Source: Bacteroidaceae bacterium
GTDB lineage: Bacteria > Bacteroidota > Bacteroidia > Bacteroidales > Bacteroidaceae
Length of the DNA: 64,000 nucleotides
NCBI GenBank assembly: GCA_017427065.1
Contig: JAFRTL010000007.1
Span: 163,292 to 227,291, forward strand
Reading direction: 5' to 3'
The notes beneath the pieces were generated by a model. The model saw only the letters and a list, made by a program, of their open reading frames with translations, was not told the origin of the DNA and did no database searches. A program made the translations under genes and the position numbers. Position 1 is the stretch's first letter. Each line of letters begins with the position of its first letter. Shown here one piece after another: positions 26,970-35,891 of this stretch.

Positions 26970-27842
26970 ATGAAAAAGAATACATTATTTATTATTATAG
27001 GCATTGTACTTCTTGCGGCTTTAGGTGTAATGGCATACCTCTTGCTGAATGAGAAGCAAGCCAACACTGAACTTCGAGAAGAGTTCCGTCTGGAAAAGGA
27101 AGATCTGGAAAGCGAATACACCACGTTCGCTCGTCAGTATGATGAGTTGAAACTTACTGTATCCAACGATTCTCTAGCACAACTACTGGAACAAGAACAG
27201 TTGAAGACTCAACGCCTTCTGGAAGAACTGCGCACTGTGAAAAGTACCAATGCTACAGAAATTCGCCGTTTGAAGAATGAACTGGCGACCCTACGTTCTG
27301 TGATGGTGAGCTACATCAACCAGATTGATTCTCTAAACCAAATTAATGCCCAACAAAAAATGGTCATTGCAGAGGTTACTCAGAAATACAATGATGCTTC
27401 TCGCCAGATAAGCGACTTGACAGAAGAGCGCAAAAATCTGACAGAGCAAGTAACCTTAGCCTCGCAACTAGATGCCACCAACATTCGTGTCCTTCCACTG
27501 AACAAGCGAGGCAAGGAAGCTAAACGAACCAAAGACACAGAAAAATTGCAGATCAGTTTCAACATCGCCAAGAATATCACTGCCAAGACTGGCGATCGCA
27601 CACTATATGTTCGTATCTTAAAACCTGATAATGATGTACTGACCAAAGATGCCTCTGATACTTTCAGCTATGAGAACAGAGAGCTCTCTTACTCCATCAA
27701 GAAATATATAGAATACACAGGAGAAGAACAGCCAGTAAGTGTTTATTGGGATGTACAGGAGTTCCTCTACGCAGGCAACTATCGATTGGATGTATTTGCC
27801 GAAGGAAATCTGATTGGATCATCGACGTTTAGTTTGAAATAA
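26970..27842 (+). CDS. Membrane-anchored coiled-coil protein of unknown function
   Basis: A 290-residue protein with one N-terminal membrane helix (about 5-26, LFIIIGIVLLAALGVMAYLL), a long charged coiled coil (about 30-170, for example LEQEQLKTQRLLEELRTVKS) and a globular, beta-rich C-terminal domain (about 185-290) with TAKTGDRTLYVRILKPDNDV. Topology suggests an anchor in the inner membrane with the rest in the periplasm or cytoplasm. I do not recognise a named family. A TATCTTTG box lies about 33 nt before the start. It is monocistronic, ending at a bidirectional terminator shared with apbC. Confidence 0.82.
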   Translation: MKKNTLFIIIGIVLLAALGVMAYLLLNEKQANTELREEFRLEKEDLESEYTTFARQYDELKLTVSNDSLAQLLEQEQLKTQRLLEELRTVKSTNATEIRRLKNELATLRSVMVSYINQIDSLNQINAQQKMVIAEVTQKYNDASRQISDLTEERKNLTEQVTLASQLDATNIRVLPLNKRGKEAKRTKDTEKLQISFNIAKNITAKTGDRTLYVRILKPDNDVLTKDASDTFSYENRELSYSIKKYIEYTGEEQPVSVYWDVQEFLYAGNYRLDVFAEGNLIGSSTFSLK

Positions 27843-27844
27843 AT

Positions 27845-27878
27845 AAAAAACGTCCTCTCTATAGACGGGACGTTTTTT
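27845..27878. terminator. Bidirectional terminator between convergent genes
   Basis: A perfect 11-bp stem, AAAAAACGTCC (27845-27855) with GGACGTTTTTT (27868-27878). A and T runs on both sides let it serve the coiled-coil gene (+) and apbC (-). Confidence 0.88.
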
Positions 27879-27880
27879 AT

Positions 27881-28981
27881 TTATCTATGCATTTCCACGA
27901 CATGCGTAGGAGGCATTTCTAAATTACGTTTATCTACTTGACGAACTACTGCAGTAGCAAACTGAAGGAAGGCCTGTCCTGTCATCGTATTGGAATCTAG
28001 GGCTACAGGTTCGCCAGCATCACCACTTTCACAGATGCTTTGTACCAAAGGAATCTGACCGAGTAAAGGGACATTCATCTCCTCAGCCAGTTTTTTCACA
28101 CCTTCACGTCCGAAGATATAATATTTATTTTCAGGTAGTTCTGCAGGGGTAAACCATGCCATATTCTCAACTAGTCCAAGGATAGGAACATTCACCTGCT
28201 CATTGGTAAACATATTGATACCTTTACGAGCATCTGCCAATGCCACTTGTTGAGGCGTGCTTACCACAATGGCACCTGTAAGCGCAATATTCTGAACGGT
28301 TGTCAGATGAATGTCACTTGTACCAGGAGGGAGATCTATCAAGAAATAATCCAAATCCCCCCAAGCAGCATCACCAAGTAGCTGCTTCAAGGCATTACTA
28401 GCCATTCCACCACGCCATAAAGTAGCTTGATCAGGGTCAACAAAGAATCCAATAGACAATAACTTGATGCCATATTTCTCAATAGGAACTATCAGATCTC
28501 TTCCATCAATATGTTCTGCATAAGGACGCGCATCTTCCACATGAAACATTTTGGGCATGGAAGGGCCGAAGATATCGGCATCGAGCAAGCCTACCTTGAA
28601 ACCCAACTTTGTGAGGGCAATGGCAAGGTTGGCTGCAATGGTGCTCTTTCCCACACCTCCCTTTCCACTAGAAATGGCAATGATATTCTTCACACCTGGC
28701 AACATACCACCAGCTTCTGGACGAGGAGCCTGACGACTTTCAGTCTTTATCTCAACCTTCACTTCTGGAGAAACATAGGTATGAATAGCTGTTTCCGCGG
28801 CCTTAACAACGGAGCGCATAAAAGGATCTGTGGACTTCTCAAAAACCAATGAGAAACTCACAGACATGCCGTCAATTCTCATATTATCGGCAAGCATACC
28901 TGCCTCAATCAAATCTTTACCAGAGCCCGGATATCGCACTGTCTTTAGTGCATCTTTTATCAAATTAGGATAAAGTGTCAT
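27881..28981 (-). CDS. apbC: Mrp/ApbC family iron-sulfur cluster carrier ATPase
   Basis: A 366-residue P-loop ATPase that assembles or delivers Fe-S clusters. An N-terminal DUF59/MIP18-like domain (about 1-90) includes LKTVRYPGSGKDLIEAGM; the ATPase domain has the deviant Walker A motif ISSGKGGVGKSTIAANLAI and DYFLIDLPPGTSDIHLT. The usual C-terminal CxxC is not obvious in the last part, which reads ENMAWFTPAELPENKYYIFG where many relatives have two cysteines. A TATCTTTG -7 box lies at 29006-29013. The 585-nt gap upstream separates it from trmB. Confidence 0.92.
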   Translation of the reverse strand: MTLYPNLIKDALKTVRYPGSGKDLIEAGMLADNMRIDGMSVSFSLVFEKSTDPFMRSVVKAAETAIHTYVSPEVKVEIKTESRQAPRPEAGGMLPGVKNIIAISSGKGGVGKSTIAANLAIALTKLGFKVGLLDADIFGPSMPKMFHVEDARPYAEHIDGRDLIVPIEKYGIKLLSIGFFVDPDQATLWRGGMASNALKQLLGDAAWGDLDYFLIDLPPGTSDIHLTTVQNIALTGAIVVSTPQQVALADARKGINMFTNEQVNVPILGLVENMAWFTPAELPENKYYIFGREGVKKLAEEMNVPLLGQIPLVQSICESGDAGEPVALDSNTMTGQAFLQFATAVVRQVDKRNLEMPPTHVVEMHR

Positions 28982-29100
28982 ATTCTCAATTCAGTTATAG
29001 TCTAGCAAAGATAGTGTTTTTCAATGATAACATTGCAATCACTCTCCAAAAACTTGCAAAGGTCCGTCGCATACTATTGGTTTGCTAATTTTGCGTTTTT

Positions 29101-29318
29101 CCCTTCACACTTCACAAATAGCATTTATTCGTCTGCATTCCAAGCGTTTATATGCGTGAAGTGTTGGTGAAAACACATCACCACTCTTCACGCTTTTAAC
29201 TTTAAACCTGATTTCTATTGTCTATGATGTGTGAAGTGTTGTGAAGTGTCTGTAGCGACACTTCACACTCATTATCATCAGAGTATCATTAAGTTAGGTG
29301 TCTTCTGTGAAGTGTGAA
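29101..29318. repeat. GTGAAGTG-rich repeat cluster with hairpins upstream of apbC
   Basis: Within the gene-free stretch 28982-29566, words of the type GTGAAGTGT or ACACTTCAC occur at least six times. They form two long hairpins: 29154-29193 (GCGTGAAG with CTTCACGC, extended with a mismatch and bulge) and 29241-29266 (perfect 10-bp stem GTGAAGTGTC with GACACTTCAC). Another copy is at 29306-29318. No ORF is supported here. Beyond this cluster the gap also holds the dispersed TAGGAAAAAATATTTT element at 29441-29464 and the apbC promoter region at the other end. Confidence 0.6.
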
Positions 29319-29440
29319 GACTTAAACAGAGAGCAAAGCCTTTAGTTAGTGTATCTAAAGCAGTCTATGTGGACGACATTACGGATTGTTTCTACGCACA
29401 GCCGCAAATTTTCTCTAACACAAAAATTATTCTTGCTAAC

Positions 29441-29464
29441 TAGGAAAAAATATTTTCCTAACTA
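29441..29464. repeat. Dispersed intergenic repeat, copy 1
   Basis: The 24-bp sequence TAGGAAAAAATATTTTCCTA plus ACTA matches, with one difference, the reverse complement of 46971-46994. A weaker relative (AAAATTTTCCTCACTAG) occurs near 6956, inside the MITE-like element. All are non-coding. Confidence 0.55.
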
Positions 29465-29566
29465 GAGAGTAATAAAATCCCAATCAGCGTAGCCATAAAT
29501 TGAATACATAGAAACAGGTTGCACGGATGGCGTTGAAGCCCCCTTTTTTATCATCTTAAGCAATCC

Positions 29567-30325
29567 TTATTTTGCTGTCAGCAATCCACTGCGTTTGCTT
29601 CTGTTATAGCTACGATAGTCATCCATCTCTATCTCCACATCTGGCTCACGAAGAGTGCCTTCTTTAGGCAGGGCGAACTTGATGTACTTGATATTCATCC
29701 CTCGGTCCAGCCATTGCTGCTCGTAATAGGTCTGTATGCTTAAGATTTCATCGGCCTGGCCAGAATGATAGAGGTCGTCTGTCTGCACTAGCACTGGTAA
29801 CTGGTTTTCTTCTATCAGCAACCTGGTGTAAGTATAGAGGAAGTTGCTGTCTGTTTTCAGATGCACCAGACCTCCATCCTTTAAGAACCTGCGATAGCGC
29901 TCTAGGAAAAAGGAAGACGACAGGCGCTTGGTGGGTTTCTTCATCTGTGGGTCTGAGAAAGTCAGCCATATCTCACTGACTTCATTTTCTCCGAAGAATC
30001 TGTCGATAATCTCGATGTTGGTGCGCAAAAAAGCGACATTATTCAATCCCTCACGTAGAGATTCTGTAGCACCTGTCCACATGCGAGCTCCCTTGATATC
30101 TACCCCTATGAAGTTTTTCTCAGAAAACAGTCGACCAAGTCCAACAGTATATTCACCACGTCCACAACCCAATTCAAGCACAATGGGATGGTCATTCTTA
30201 AAAAATGACTCACCCCATTTTCCTTTTAGTTCAAATGGCACATTATCCACAACAGAGTAAGGATATTCGAATACATGTGGATAGTTAGCCAGATCAGCAA
30301 ACTTTGCAAGTTTTCCTTTTCCCAT
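29567..30325 (-). CDS. trmB: tRNA (guanine-N7)-methyltransferase
   Basis: A 252-residue SAM-dependent enzyme that methylates G46 of tRNA. The SAM site is [19 protein letters not shown]; the family segment [20 protein letters not shown] carries the acidic and basic residues of the active site. A C-terminal extension ends [11 protein letters not shown]. It starts 5 nt after the ilvE stop, so both are likely on one transcript. Confidence 0.95.
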   Translation of the reverse strand: MGKGKLAKFADLANYPHVFEYPYSVVDNVPFELKGKWGESFFKNDHPIVLELGCGRGEYTVGLGRLFSEKNFIGVDIKGARMWTGATESLREGLNNVAFLRTNIEIIDRFFGENEVSEIWLTFSDPQMKKPTKRLSSSFFLERYRRFLKDGGLVHLKTDSNFLYTYTRLLIEENQLPVLVQTDDLYHSGQADEILSIQTYYEQQWLDRGMNIKYIKFALPKEGTLREPDVEIEMDDYRSYNRSKRSGLLTAK

Positions 30326-30330
30326 TAGCT

Positions 30331-31353
30331 TTATTCAATAACGACCTTGGTCCATCCATGCTTGTCTTCCTCAATGCCATACTGGATGTTACGCAAGTGA
30401 TTATAAAGTTGGGTAGATACAGGCCCAGGTTTTCCATCCTTGGAGAAAGTATAGCGTTTACCCGTATCCAGGTCATCGATATAAGAGATCGGTGAAATCA
30501 CTGCAGCCGTTCCGCAAGCACCAGCCTCCTCAAATGTTTCCAGTTCATCTTCAGGAATCTGACGACGTTCCACTTTCATACCATAATCCTCAGCCAACTG
30601 CATCAGGCTCTTGTTAGTGATACTAGGAAGAATAGACGTTGACTTTGGAGTCACATAGGTATTGTTCTTGATACCAAAGAAGTTAGCAGCACCGCATTCA
30701 TCCATGTATTTCTTTTCCTTAGCATCGAGATAGAATTCACAGGCATAGCCCTTCTGGTGTGCAATATCATTCGCTTTCAGCGAAGCAGCGTAGTTACCAC
30801 CAACCTTATAGATACCCGTACCCAAAGGAGCAGAGCGGTCGTACTCACGTACAATCACGTAAGGATTGGTTGAGAAACCACCCTTGAAATAAGGTCCTAC
30901 TGGCGTCACAAAAATCAAGAACAAGTATTCTTTGGAAGGATGAACACCCACTTGAGCAGAAGTACCAACGAGCAAAGGACGGATATATAGCGTAGCTCCA
31001 CTCTCATAAGGAGGGATGAAGCGCTCATTCAAGCGAACAACTTTCGTCACCATCTCTTCGAACTTTTCTACAGGGAGTTCTGGCATCAAAATACCACGAC
31101 AAGTACTCTGCAGACGCTTGGCATTCTCATCCATGCGGAATACACGCACTTTTCCATCTGGACAGCGATAAGCTTTTAAGCCCTCAAAAGCTTCCTGACC
31201 ATAGTGCAAGCAGGTAGCAGCCATGTGCATAGGAATGGTTTCCTCACTGCAAATCTCTATCTCGCCCCATTTGCCATCACGATAGTATAATCTCACATTG
31301 TAATCTGTCTTCATATATCCAAAAGACAGGTTCTTCCAATCAATTTCTTGCAT
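30331..31353 (-). CDS. ilvE: Branched-chain-amino-acid aminotransferase
   Basis: A 340-residue fold-type IV PLP enzyme for the last step of Leu, Ile and Val synthesis. Landmarks are [20 protein letters not shown], the PLP-lysine region [18 protein letters not shown], and [19 protein letters not shown]. The ATG at 31353 ([16 protein letters not shown]) is the start; an in-frame TTG at 31362 is rejected. A TAATTTTG -7 box is at 31394-31401, with no leader peptide, so this gene is not under the ilv attenuator. It is followed directly by trmB. Confidence 0.95.
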   Translation of the reverse strand: MQEIDWKNLSFGYMKTDYNVRLYYRDGKWGEIEICSEETIPMHMAATCLHYGQEAFEGLKAYRCPDGKVRVFRMDENAKRLQSTCRGILMPELPVEKFEEMVTKVVRLNERFIPPYESGATLYIRPLLVGTSAQVGVHPSKEYLFLIFVTPVGPYFKGGFSTNPYVIVREYDRSAPLGTGIYKVGGNYAASLKANDIAHQKGYACEFYLDAKEKKYMDECGAANFFGIKNNTYVTPKSTSILPSITNKSLMQLAEDYGMKVERRQIPEDELETFEEAGACGTAAVISPISYIDDLDTGKRYTFSKDGKPGPVSTQLYNHLRNIQYGIEEDKHGWTKVVIE

Positions 31354-31417
31354 ATCTTTCAACCTTTTTAGTTTAAAACCAAAACTATCGACGCAAAATT
31401 ACTATTAATTATTAACT

Positions 31418-31612
31418 TTATTGCCCGTCCGACAATAAAATTTCAACTTCTTTATCAACATGGGTCAATTTTTCTGTACAAAACGCTATAATAGCCTTTG
31501 CTTCCTTTATCTTCTCAGCCAATTCATCAATGTCCAATTCACCACTGTCTATCTGTTGGACAATCTGTTCCAGACGTTGTATGGATTGTGTATACGTCTC
31601 TTTTTTCTTCAT
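31418..31612 (-). CDS. xseB: Exodeoxyribonuclease VII, small subunit
   Basis: A 64-residue helical subunit that partners XseA. The family segment is YTQSIQRLEQIVQQIDSGEL followed by DIDELAEKIKEAKA. It starts at the ATG at 31612 (MKKKETYT), one base after the xseA stop; an in-frame start further upstream would lie inside xseA and is rejected. Confidence 0.92.
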   Translation of the reverse strand: MKKKETYTQSIQRLEQIVQQIDSGELDIDELAEKIKEAKAIIAFCTEKLTHVDKEVEILLSDGQ

Positions 31613-31613
31613 A

Positions 31614-32870
31614 TCATTGTTCCTCCTTATTATTAATGATCTCCCCAACTTCTGACATCAAGACGCCATTTGCTAGGATAGTTTTCAAAGAATCTCCTTT
31701 CTTGAGAGCATTGACATTCTTTACTGCATGTCCATCAACCATGGTAATACTGTATCCACGAGCCAATTGTTTCTCTGGTGAGGCATCTAGCACTTTCTGT
31801 TCCCACATCTCCAGTTGATGTCTCTGTTCTAAGAGTTTCTTATGCACAAGAAACTTCAACCGACTTCTAGTTTCCTGAAACTTGAGTTTCTCTACAGAAA
31901 GTCTGCGAGAAACTCCAGCAGGAAGAGTCTGTGCAAGCAAGTCCAGTTTACCCTTCTTATTCTTCAGAAGTTGTTTAGTCCCATTATAAAGCCTACTTTT
32001 CAATGTGTTCAATGTTTCTACAGCATCAAGCATGTATTCTATCAGTAATTCAGCAGCAGCTGTAGGCGTTTTTACGCGAGTATGAGCTACAATATCAAGT
32101 ACCGTATCATCTCTTTCATGACCAATGCCCGTGATAATCGGAAGAGGGAACTGCGCACAAGCAGAAGCCAACATATAACTATCAAAATCGGCCAGTTCTG
32201 AAGTTGCTCCACCTCCTCGAATAATCACCACCACATCAAATTCATCCATCCGTGCATTGATTATATCCAGTGCCTGTAAGACAGATTCCTCCAGTCTAGC
32301 ACCTTGCATCAATGCAGGAAACAATTCCACTCTGAAATAAAAACCATAGGCATTATTCTTCAATTGGTCACAGAAATCGCCAAATCCTGCAGCAGTTTTC
32401 GACGAGATAACTGCCACACGTTGGGGTAATACTGGCATCTCTAGTTCTTTGTTCAATTCAAGCACACCCTCTTCTTCAAGTTGGCGCAGAATCTTCAATC
32501 TCCGTTGAGCTAAATCACCTAAAGTATAGGTAGGATCAATTTCAGTAACAACCAAACTATATCCATATAGTTCATGAAAGTTCACAGAGACCTTTACCAG
32601 TACTTTAATTCCAGCAACAAATGCCTGTCCAGTGGACGACTCAAAATAGCCTTTCAGCAAAGGATAGACATTCGCCCAGATGATACCTCTCGCTTTGGCC
32701 ACCAGACTGTTTCCCCGCTCATTCTTCTGAATGAATTCCACATAGCAATGTCCCGTTGCATTTGCACGCACCTCACTCAGTTCTGCCCTTACCCAATACT
32801 CATCGGGCAGACCTGTCTCCAAGGTTTCACGCACCAATGCATTCAGTTCAAGCAGGGAAAGTGACTCCAT
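31614..32870 (-). CDS. xseA: Exodeoxyribonuclease VII, large subunit
   Basis: A 418-residue single-strand-specific exonuclease subunit. An OB domain at the N-terminus (about 1-100) leads to the catalytic region with VAVISSKTAAGFGDFCDQL, VVIIRGGGATSELADFD and ITGIGHERDDTVLDIVAHTR; a coiled-coil region follows, and the C-terminal QLARGYSITMVDGHAVKNV is typical. It begins 16 nt after the S8 protease gene and abuts xseB. Confidence 0.95.
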   Translation of the reverse strand: MESLSLLELNALVRETLETGLPDEYWVRAELSEVRANATGHCYVEFIQKNERGNSLVAKARGIIWANVYPLLKGYFESSTGQAFVAGIKVLVKVSVNFHELYGYSLVVTEIDPTYTLGDLAQRRLKILRQLEEEGVLELNKELEMPVLPQRVAVISSKTAAGFGDFCDQLKNNAYGFYFRVELFPALMQGARLEESVLQALDIINARMDEFDVVVIIRGGGATSELADFDSYMLASACAQFPLPIITGIGHERDDTVLDIVAHTRVKTPTAAAELLIEYMLDAVETLNTLKSRLYNGTKQLLKNKKGKLDLLAQTLPAGVSRRLSVEKLKFQETRSRLKFLVHKKLLEQRHQLEMWEQKVLDASPEKQLARGYSITMVDGHAVKNVNALKKGDSLKTILANGVLMSEVGEIINNKEEQ

Positions 32871-32886
32871 AAAATGATTCTAGGAA

Positions 32887-34272
32887 TTACTGTACAACCT
32901 TCGCATAGCCAGAGAGGTATGCTTGATAAGCTTTCCACATATCAGGTATACCATATCCATATATATTATCAGGGAATTCTGCCCTATCACCAGCACTCTT
33001 TACAAGTTCTATCACTTGCTTAGCTGTGAGGTTCGGACAAGCTTGCCACAAACAAGTCACCATGCCACACATAATTGGAGAAGCGAAGGAGGTACCATTA
33101 GCTCGTCCCTGATTACCATTTGGACGTATCACATCCGACATCAATCCAACGGCTACCACATCTGGCTTAATGCGTCCATCTGACGTCGTTCCAATGGACG
33201 AGAAAGCAGCAAGATTTCCGTCCTTTCCTATAGCGCCGACCGTTAACACATCAGTAGCATCACCAGGAGCAGTGGTCTTCTTCCATGAGTTGGAACCAGA
33301 ATTACCAGCACTGCAAACCAAAATCATACCCTTCGAGGCAAGACGAGAGGCCTGACGAGACATCAGCGACGTCTTTCCATCTAAGTCGCGCAGCTGATAA
33401 TTCATTGTCTTATCATCGAACTCGTTATAACCCAGAGAGGTGTTCATAACATCCACACCCACACTGTCTGCATACTCCACGGCTGCACACCAGTTATCCT
33501 CCTCAGAAGGAGTTTCCGAACTTTCATCTTCACTTCTAATGAGCCAAAATTCCGCCTCTGGAGCAGTTCCTATCATCTGATAAGGAGTGTTAGTACCAAT
33601 ACATGAAAGCACGCTCAATCCATGAGAACTTGCAGCGAAAATGTCTGAACCTGGATCGACAAAATCCTTGGTACCCAAAACCTTGACATTCTTCATAATG
33701 TCTATCTTATCATAGTTATGGAAACCACCATCGATGATGGCTATAGTCATGCCTGCTCCCTTGAAGCCAGCCTCATGCAGTTTATCAGCATTGCTGATCT
33801 GGATTTGTTCGGTGCCTGAACCATAGATAGAATCCGGATGTTGCTTCACCTCATTTGCCACATCCATACGTCTATCAGAGGTGGTAGTCGGCTTGCTGGT
33901 TTCCGAAGACCAGACTTTCTCAACCTTGCTTACGAAAGGCAGTTTGGCGAAACGTTCTGCTGCATTGGCGCCATCGGCCATCACCGTGACAAAATTTTCC
34001 CACTTACCTACAATGAGTACACGTCCACCTTCTTTCTCGATAGCCTGGATATAGCTGCGACTCACAGGAAGGTCGGTAGAATCTACCCGAATTCCCTGTC
34101 TTGTTCTGCGTGCCAATGCCTTCTCGGAAAGAAACTCCTGAGGGCGACTCAAGGAATAACCGGTTCCCACTTTGTCTTTTAAGCTGATCCGATATTTAGC
34201 CGAATCTTGTGCAACAGCTTTCATCCCTGCCACTGTAAAGATGAGCATCATTAAAACAAGTAACTTTTTCAT
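32887..34272 (-). CDS. S8 (subtilisin-like) serine peptidase, exported
   Basis: A 461-residue secreted protease. A signal peptide (MKKLLVLMMLIFTVAGMKAV then AQ) and a propeptide-like region (about 25-140) precede the S8 domain. The catalytic triad is visible: Asp in MTIAIIDGGFHNYD, His in ASSHGLSVLSCIG and Ser in NGTSFASPIMCG. No C-terminal sorting domain is obvious. It lies in a mixed cluster with ispF and xseA, apparently by operon packing rather than shared function. Confidence 0.93.
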   Translation of the reverse strand: MKKLLVLMMLIFTVAGMKAVAQDSAKYRISLKDKVGTGYSLSRPQEFLSEKALARRTRQGIRVDSTDLPVSRSYIQAIEKEGGRVLIVGKWENFVTVMADGANAAERFAKLPFVSKVEKVWSSETSKPTTTSDRRMDVANEVKQHPDSIYGSGTEQIQISNADKLHEAGFKGAGMTIAIIDGGFHNYDKIDIMKNVKVLGTKDFVDPGSDIFAASSHGLSVLSCIGTNTPYQMIGTAPEAEFWLIRSEDESSETPSEEDNWCAAVEYADSVGVDVMNTSLGYNEFDDKTMNYQLRDLDGKTSLMSRQASRLASKGMILVCSAGNSGSNSWKKTTAPGDATDVLTVGAIGKDGNLAAFSSIGTTSDGRIKPDVVAVGLMSDVIRPNGNQGRANGTSFASPIMCGMVTCLWQACPNLTAKQVIELVKSAGDRAEFPDNIYGYGIPDMWKAYQAYLSGYAKVVQ

Positions 34273-34290
34273 TGTATCTATTTATTTACA

Positions 34291-34770
34291 TTAATATTTT
34301 TCGATCAATACCACTGCATATGCTGCTATTCCTTCCTCTCTTCCCGTAAACCCTAATTTCTCAGTAGTAGTAGCCTTAATTGATACTTCATCCAAGTCTA
34401 TATGCATAATATCGGAGAGTACTTGCTGCATCGCAGGAATATGAGGATTCAACTTAGGGCGTTCGGCACAAACCGTCGCATCTACGTTCCCCACTTTATA
34501 TCCTTTTTCTGCAATTAACTCAACTGTCTTCTGGAGCAAGATCTTGCTGTCGATATTCTTAAAGTGCGGATCTTTGTCTGGAAAATGAAAACCGATGTCC
34601 CTCATGTTGGCTGCGCCCAACAATGCATCACAAATGGCATGAATCAGAACGTCAGCGTCAGAATGGCCCAACAATCCCATCTCATGCGCGATATGAACAC
34701 CACCAATCCACAGTTCACGCTCTGGAACCAACTGGTGCACATCATAACCGAATCCTACTCTTATCTTCAT
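34291..34770 (-). CDS. ispF: 2-C-methyl-D-erythritol 2,4-cyclodiphosphate synthase
   Basis: A 159-residue MEP-pathway enzyme. The metal-binding start is VGFGYDVHQLVPERELWIGG and the characteristic GLLGHSDADVLIHAICDALL follows; RDIGFHFPDKDPHFKNIDS and ATTTEKLGFTGREEGIAAYA complete the pattern. The ATG at 34770 follows an AGGTG and lies just after the upstream stop; the GTG at 34776 is a weaker alternative that would overlap it by four bases. Confidence 0.96.
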   Translation of the reverse strand: MKIRVGFGYDVHQLVPERELWIGGVHIAHEMGLLGHSDADVLIHAICDALLGAANMRDIGFHFPDKDPHFKNIDSKILLQKTVELIAEKGYKVGNVDATVCAERPKLNPHIPAMQQVLSDIMHIDLDEVSIKATTTEKLGFTGREEGIAAYAVVLIEKY

Positions 34771-34772
34771 TT

Positions 34773-35390
34773 TCACCTCACATAAAAGTCCAACACATTC
34801 TTATCTTCGATATATCCCTGCAGATGTTGATTCACTACAACAGGTCCCACACCTGCAGGCGTTCCAGTATAAAGCAAATCACCAATCTTCAGTGTCATGA
34901 ACTGACTGACATAAGAGATAATCTCATCTACCTTAAACAACATGTCCGACGTATGCCCATGTTGTACGGTCTTACCATCTATATCCAGATGAAAATCGAT
35001 GTTCTGAACATCTTTACCAAGATCTGCCAAAGGGATGAAATCGCCCAAAGCTGCAGACGCGTCAAAGCCCTTGCTCAATAACCAAGGAAGTCCTTTCTCA
35101 CGCAATCGTTGTTGGAGATCACGAGCCGTAAAATCGATACCTACCGTCACAGCATCATAATACCTATGCGCAAACTTCGGGGCTATATGTCTTCCTAATC
35201 GGCATATCCGGACTACTACTTCTGCCTCATAGTGTACATTTTGCGAAAAATCTGGGAGAAAGAAAGGCGAACCATTTCTCAAGATGGATGAATCTGGTTT
35301 CAAAAACAGCACAGGTTCCTCATTCTTTTCCTTATGTCCAAGCTCCGTATTATGTTGGGCATAATTCATTCCAACTGCCAAAATTTTCAT
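34773..35390 (-). CDS. Fumarylacetoacetate hydrolase family protein
   Basis: A 205-residue FAH-fold protein acting on 2-oxo or acylpyruvate-type substrates. Metal-site landmarks are YEAEVVVRICRLGRHI, VTVGIDFTARDLQQRLREKG and the C-terminal GDLLYTGTPAGVGPVVVNQH. The substrate cannot be told from sequence. It is the first gene of the FAH-ispF-S8-xseA-xseB run, with a TATCTTTG box upstream on the minus strand, and it faces the divergent SUI1-like gene. Confidence 0.88.
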   Translation of the reverse strand: MKILAVGMNYAQHNTELGHKEKNEEPVLFLKPDSSILRNGSPFFLPDFSQNVHYEAEVVVRICRLGRHIAPKFAHRYYDAVTVGIDFTARDLQQRLREKGLPWLLSKGFDASAALGDFIPLADLGKDVQNIDFHLDIDGKTVQHGHTSDMLFKVDEIISYVSQFMTLKIGDLLYTGTPAGVGPVVVNQHLQGYIEDKNVLDFYVR

Positions 35391-35492
35391 TCCTAACTAA
35401 GTATTTTTGCAAAACCTACTAAATATGATGCACAAAGATAATGTATTTTCCCTGATAAATGCGTATTTTTGGCAAACTAAAACAAGAAAGAA

Positions 35493-35840
35493 ATGAAAAG
35501 CAACGATTGGAAAGACAGGCTCAATGTGGTTTATTCTACAAATCCTGACTACATATACGAAACCACCAAAGAGGAAGAAGTCGTGACCATACCTCCACAG
35601 CAACAGAAACTGCGCGTAAGTACAGATAAGCATCAGCGTGGTGGTAAGACGGTTACCTTAGTCAAAGGTTTTATTGGAACAGATAATGACTTGAAAGAAC
35701 TTGGAAAGTTTTTGAAAGGAAAATGTGGCGTCGGAGGGAGTGTCAAAGAGGAAGAAATCATCATACAAGGTGATTTCAAGATGAAAATCGTAGAACTCCT
35801 CAAAGCTGAAGGATATACCCAGACAAAGCACGTTGGATAA
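35493..35840 (+). CDS. SUI1/eIF1-like translation factor
   Basis: A 115-residue YciH-like protein with a basic N-terminal tail and a SUI1 domain (about 45-113): GKTVTLVKGFIGTDNDLKEL followed by GKCGVGGSVKEEEIIIQGDF. Bacterial relatives act in translation initiation or stress, but the role is not settled. A TATTTTTG -7 box lies at 35464-35471. It ends at a terminator shared with the convergent tsf gene. Confidence 0.92.
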   Translation: MKSNDWKDRLNVVYSTNPDYIYETTKEEEVVTIPPQQQKLRVSTDKHQRGGKTVTLVKGFIGTDNDLKELGKFLKGKCGVGGSVKEEEIIIQGDFKMKIVELLKAEGYTQTKHVG

Positions 35841-35842
35841 AA

Positions 35843-35874
35843 AAAAGCCTCTTCCGTTTCCGAAAGAGGCTTTT
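35843..35874. terminator. Bidirectional terminator between the SUI1-like gene and tsf
   Basis: A perfect 11-bp stem, AAAAGCCTCTT (35843-35853) with AAGAGGCTTTT (35864-35874), flanked by A and T runs; it can serve both convergent genes. Confidence 0.88.
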
Positions 35875-35891
35875 CTTATCATAGCTTTGTA

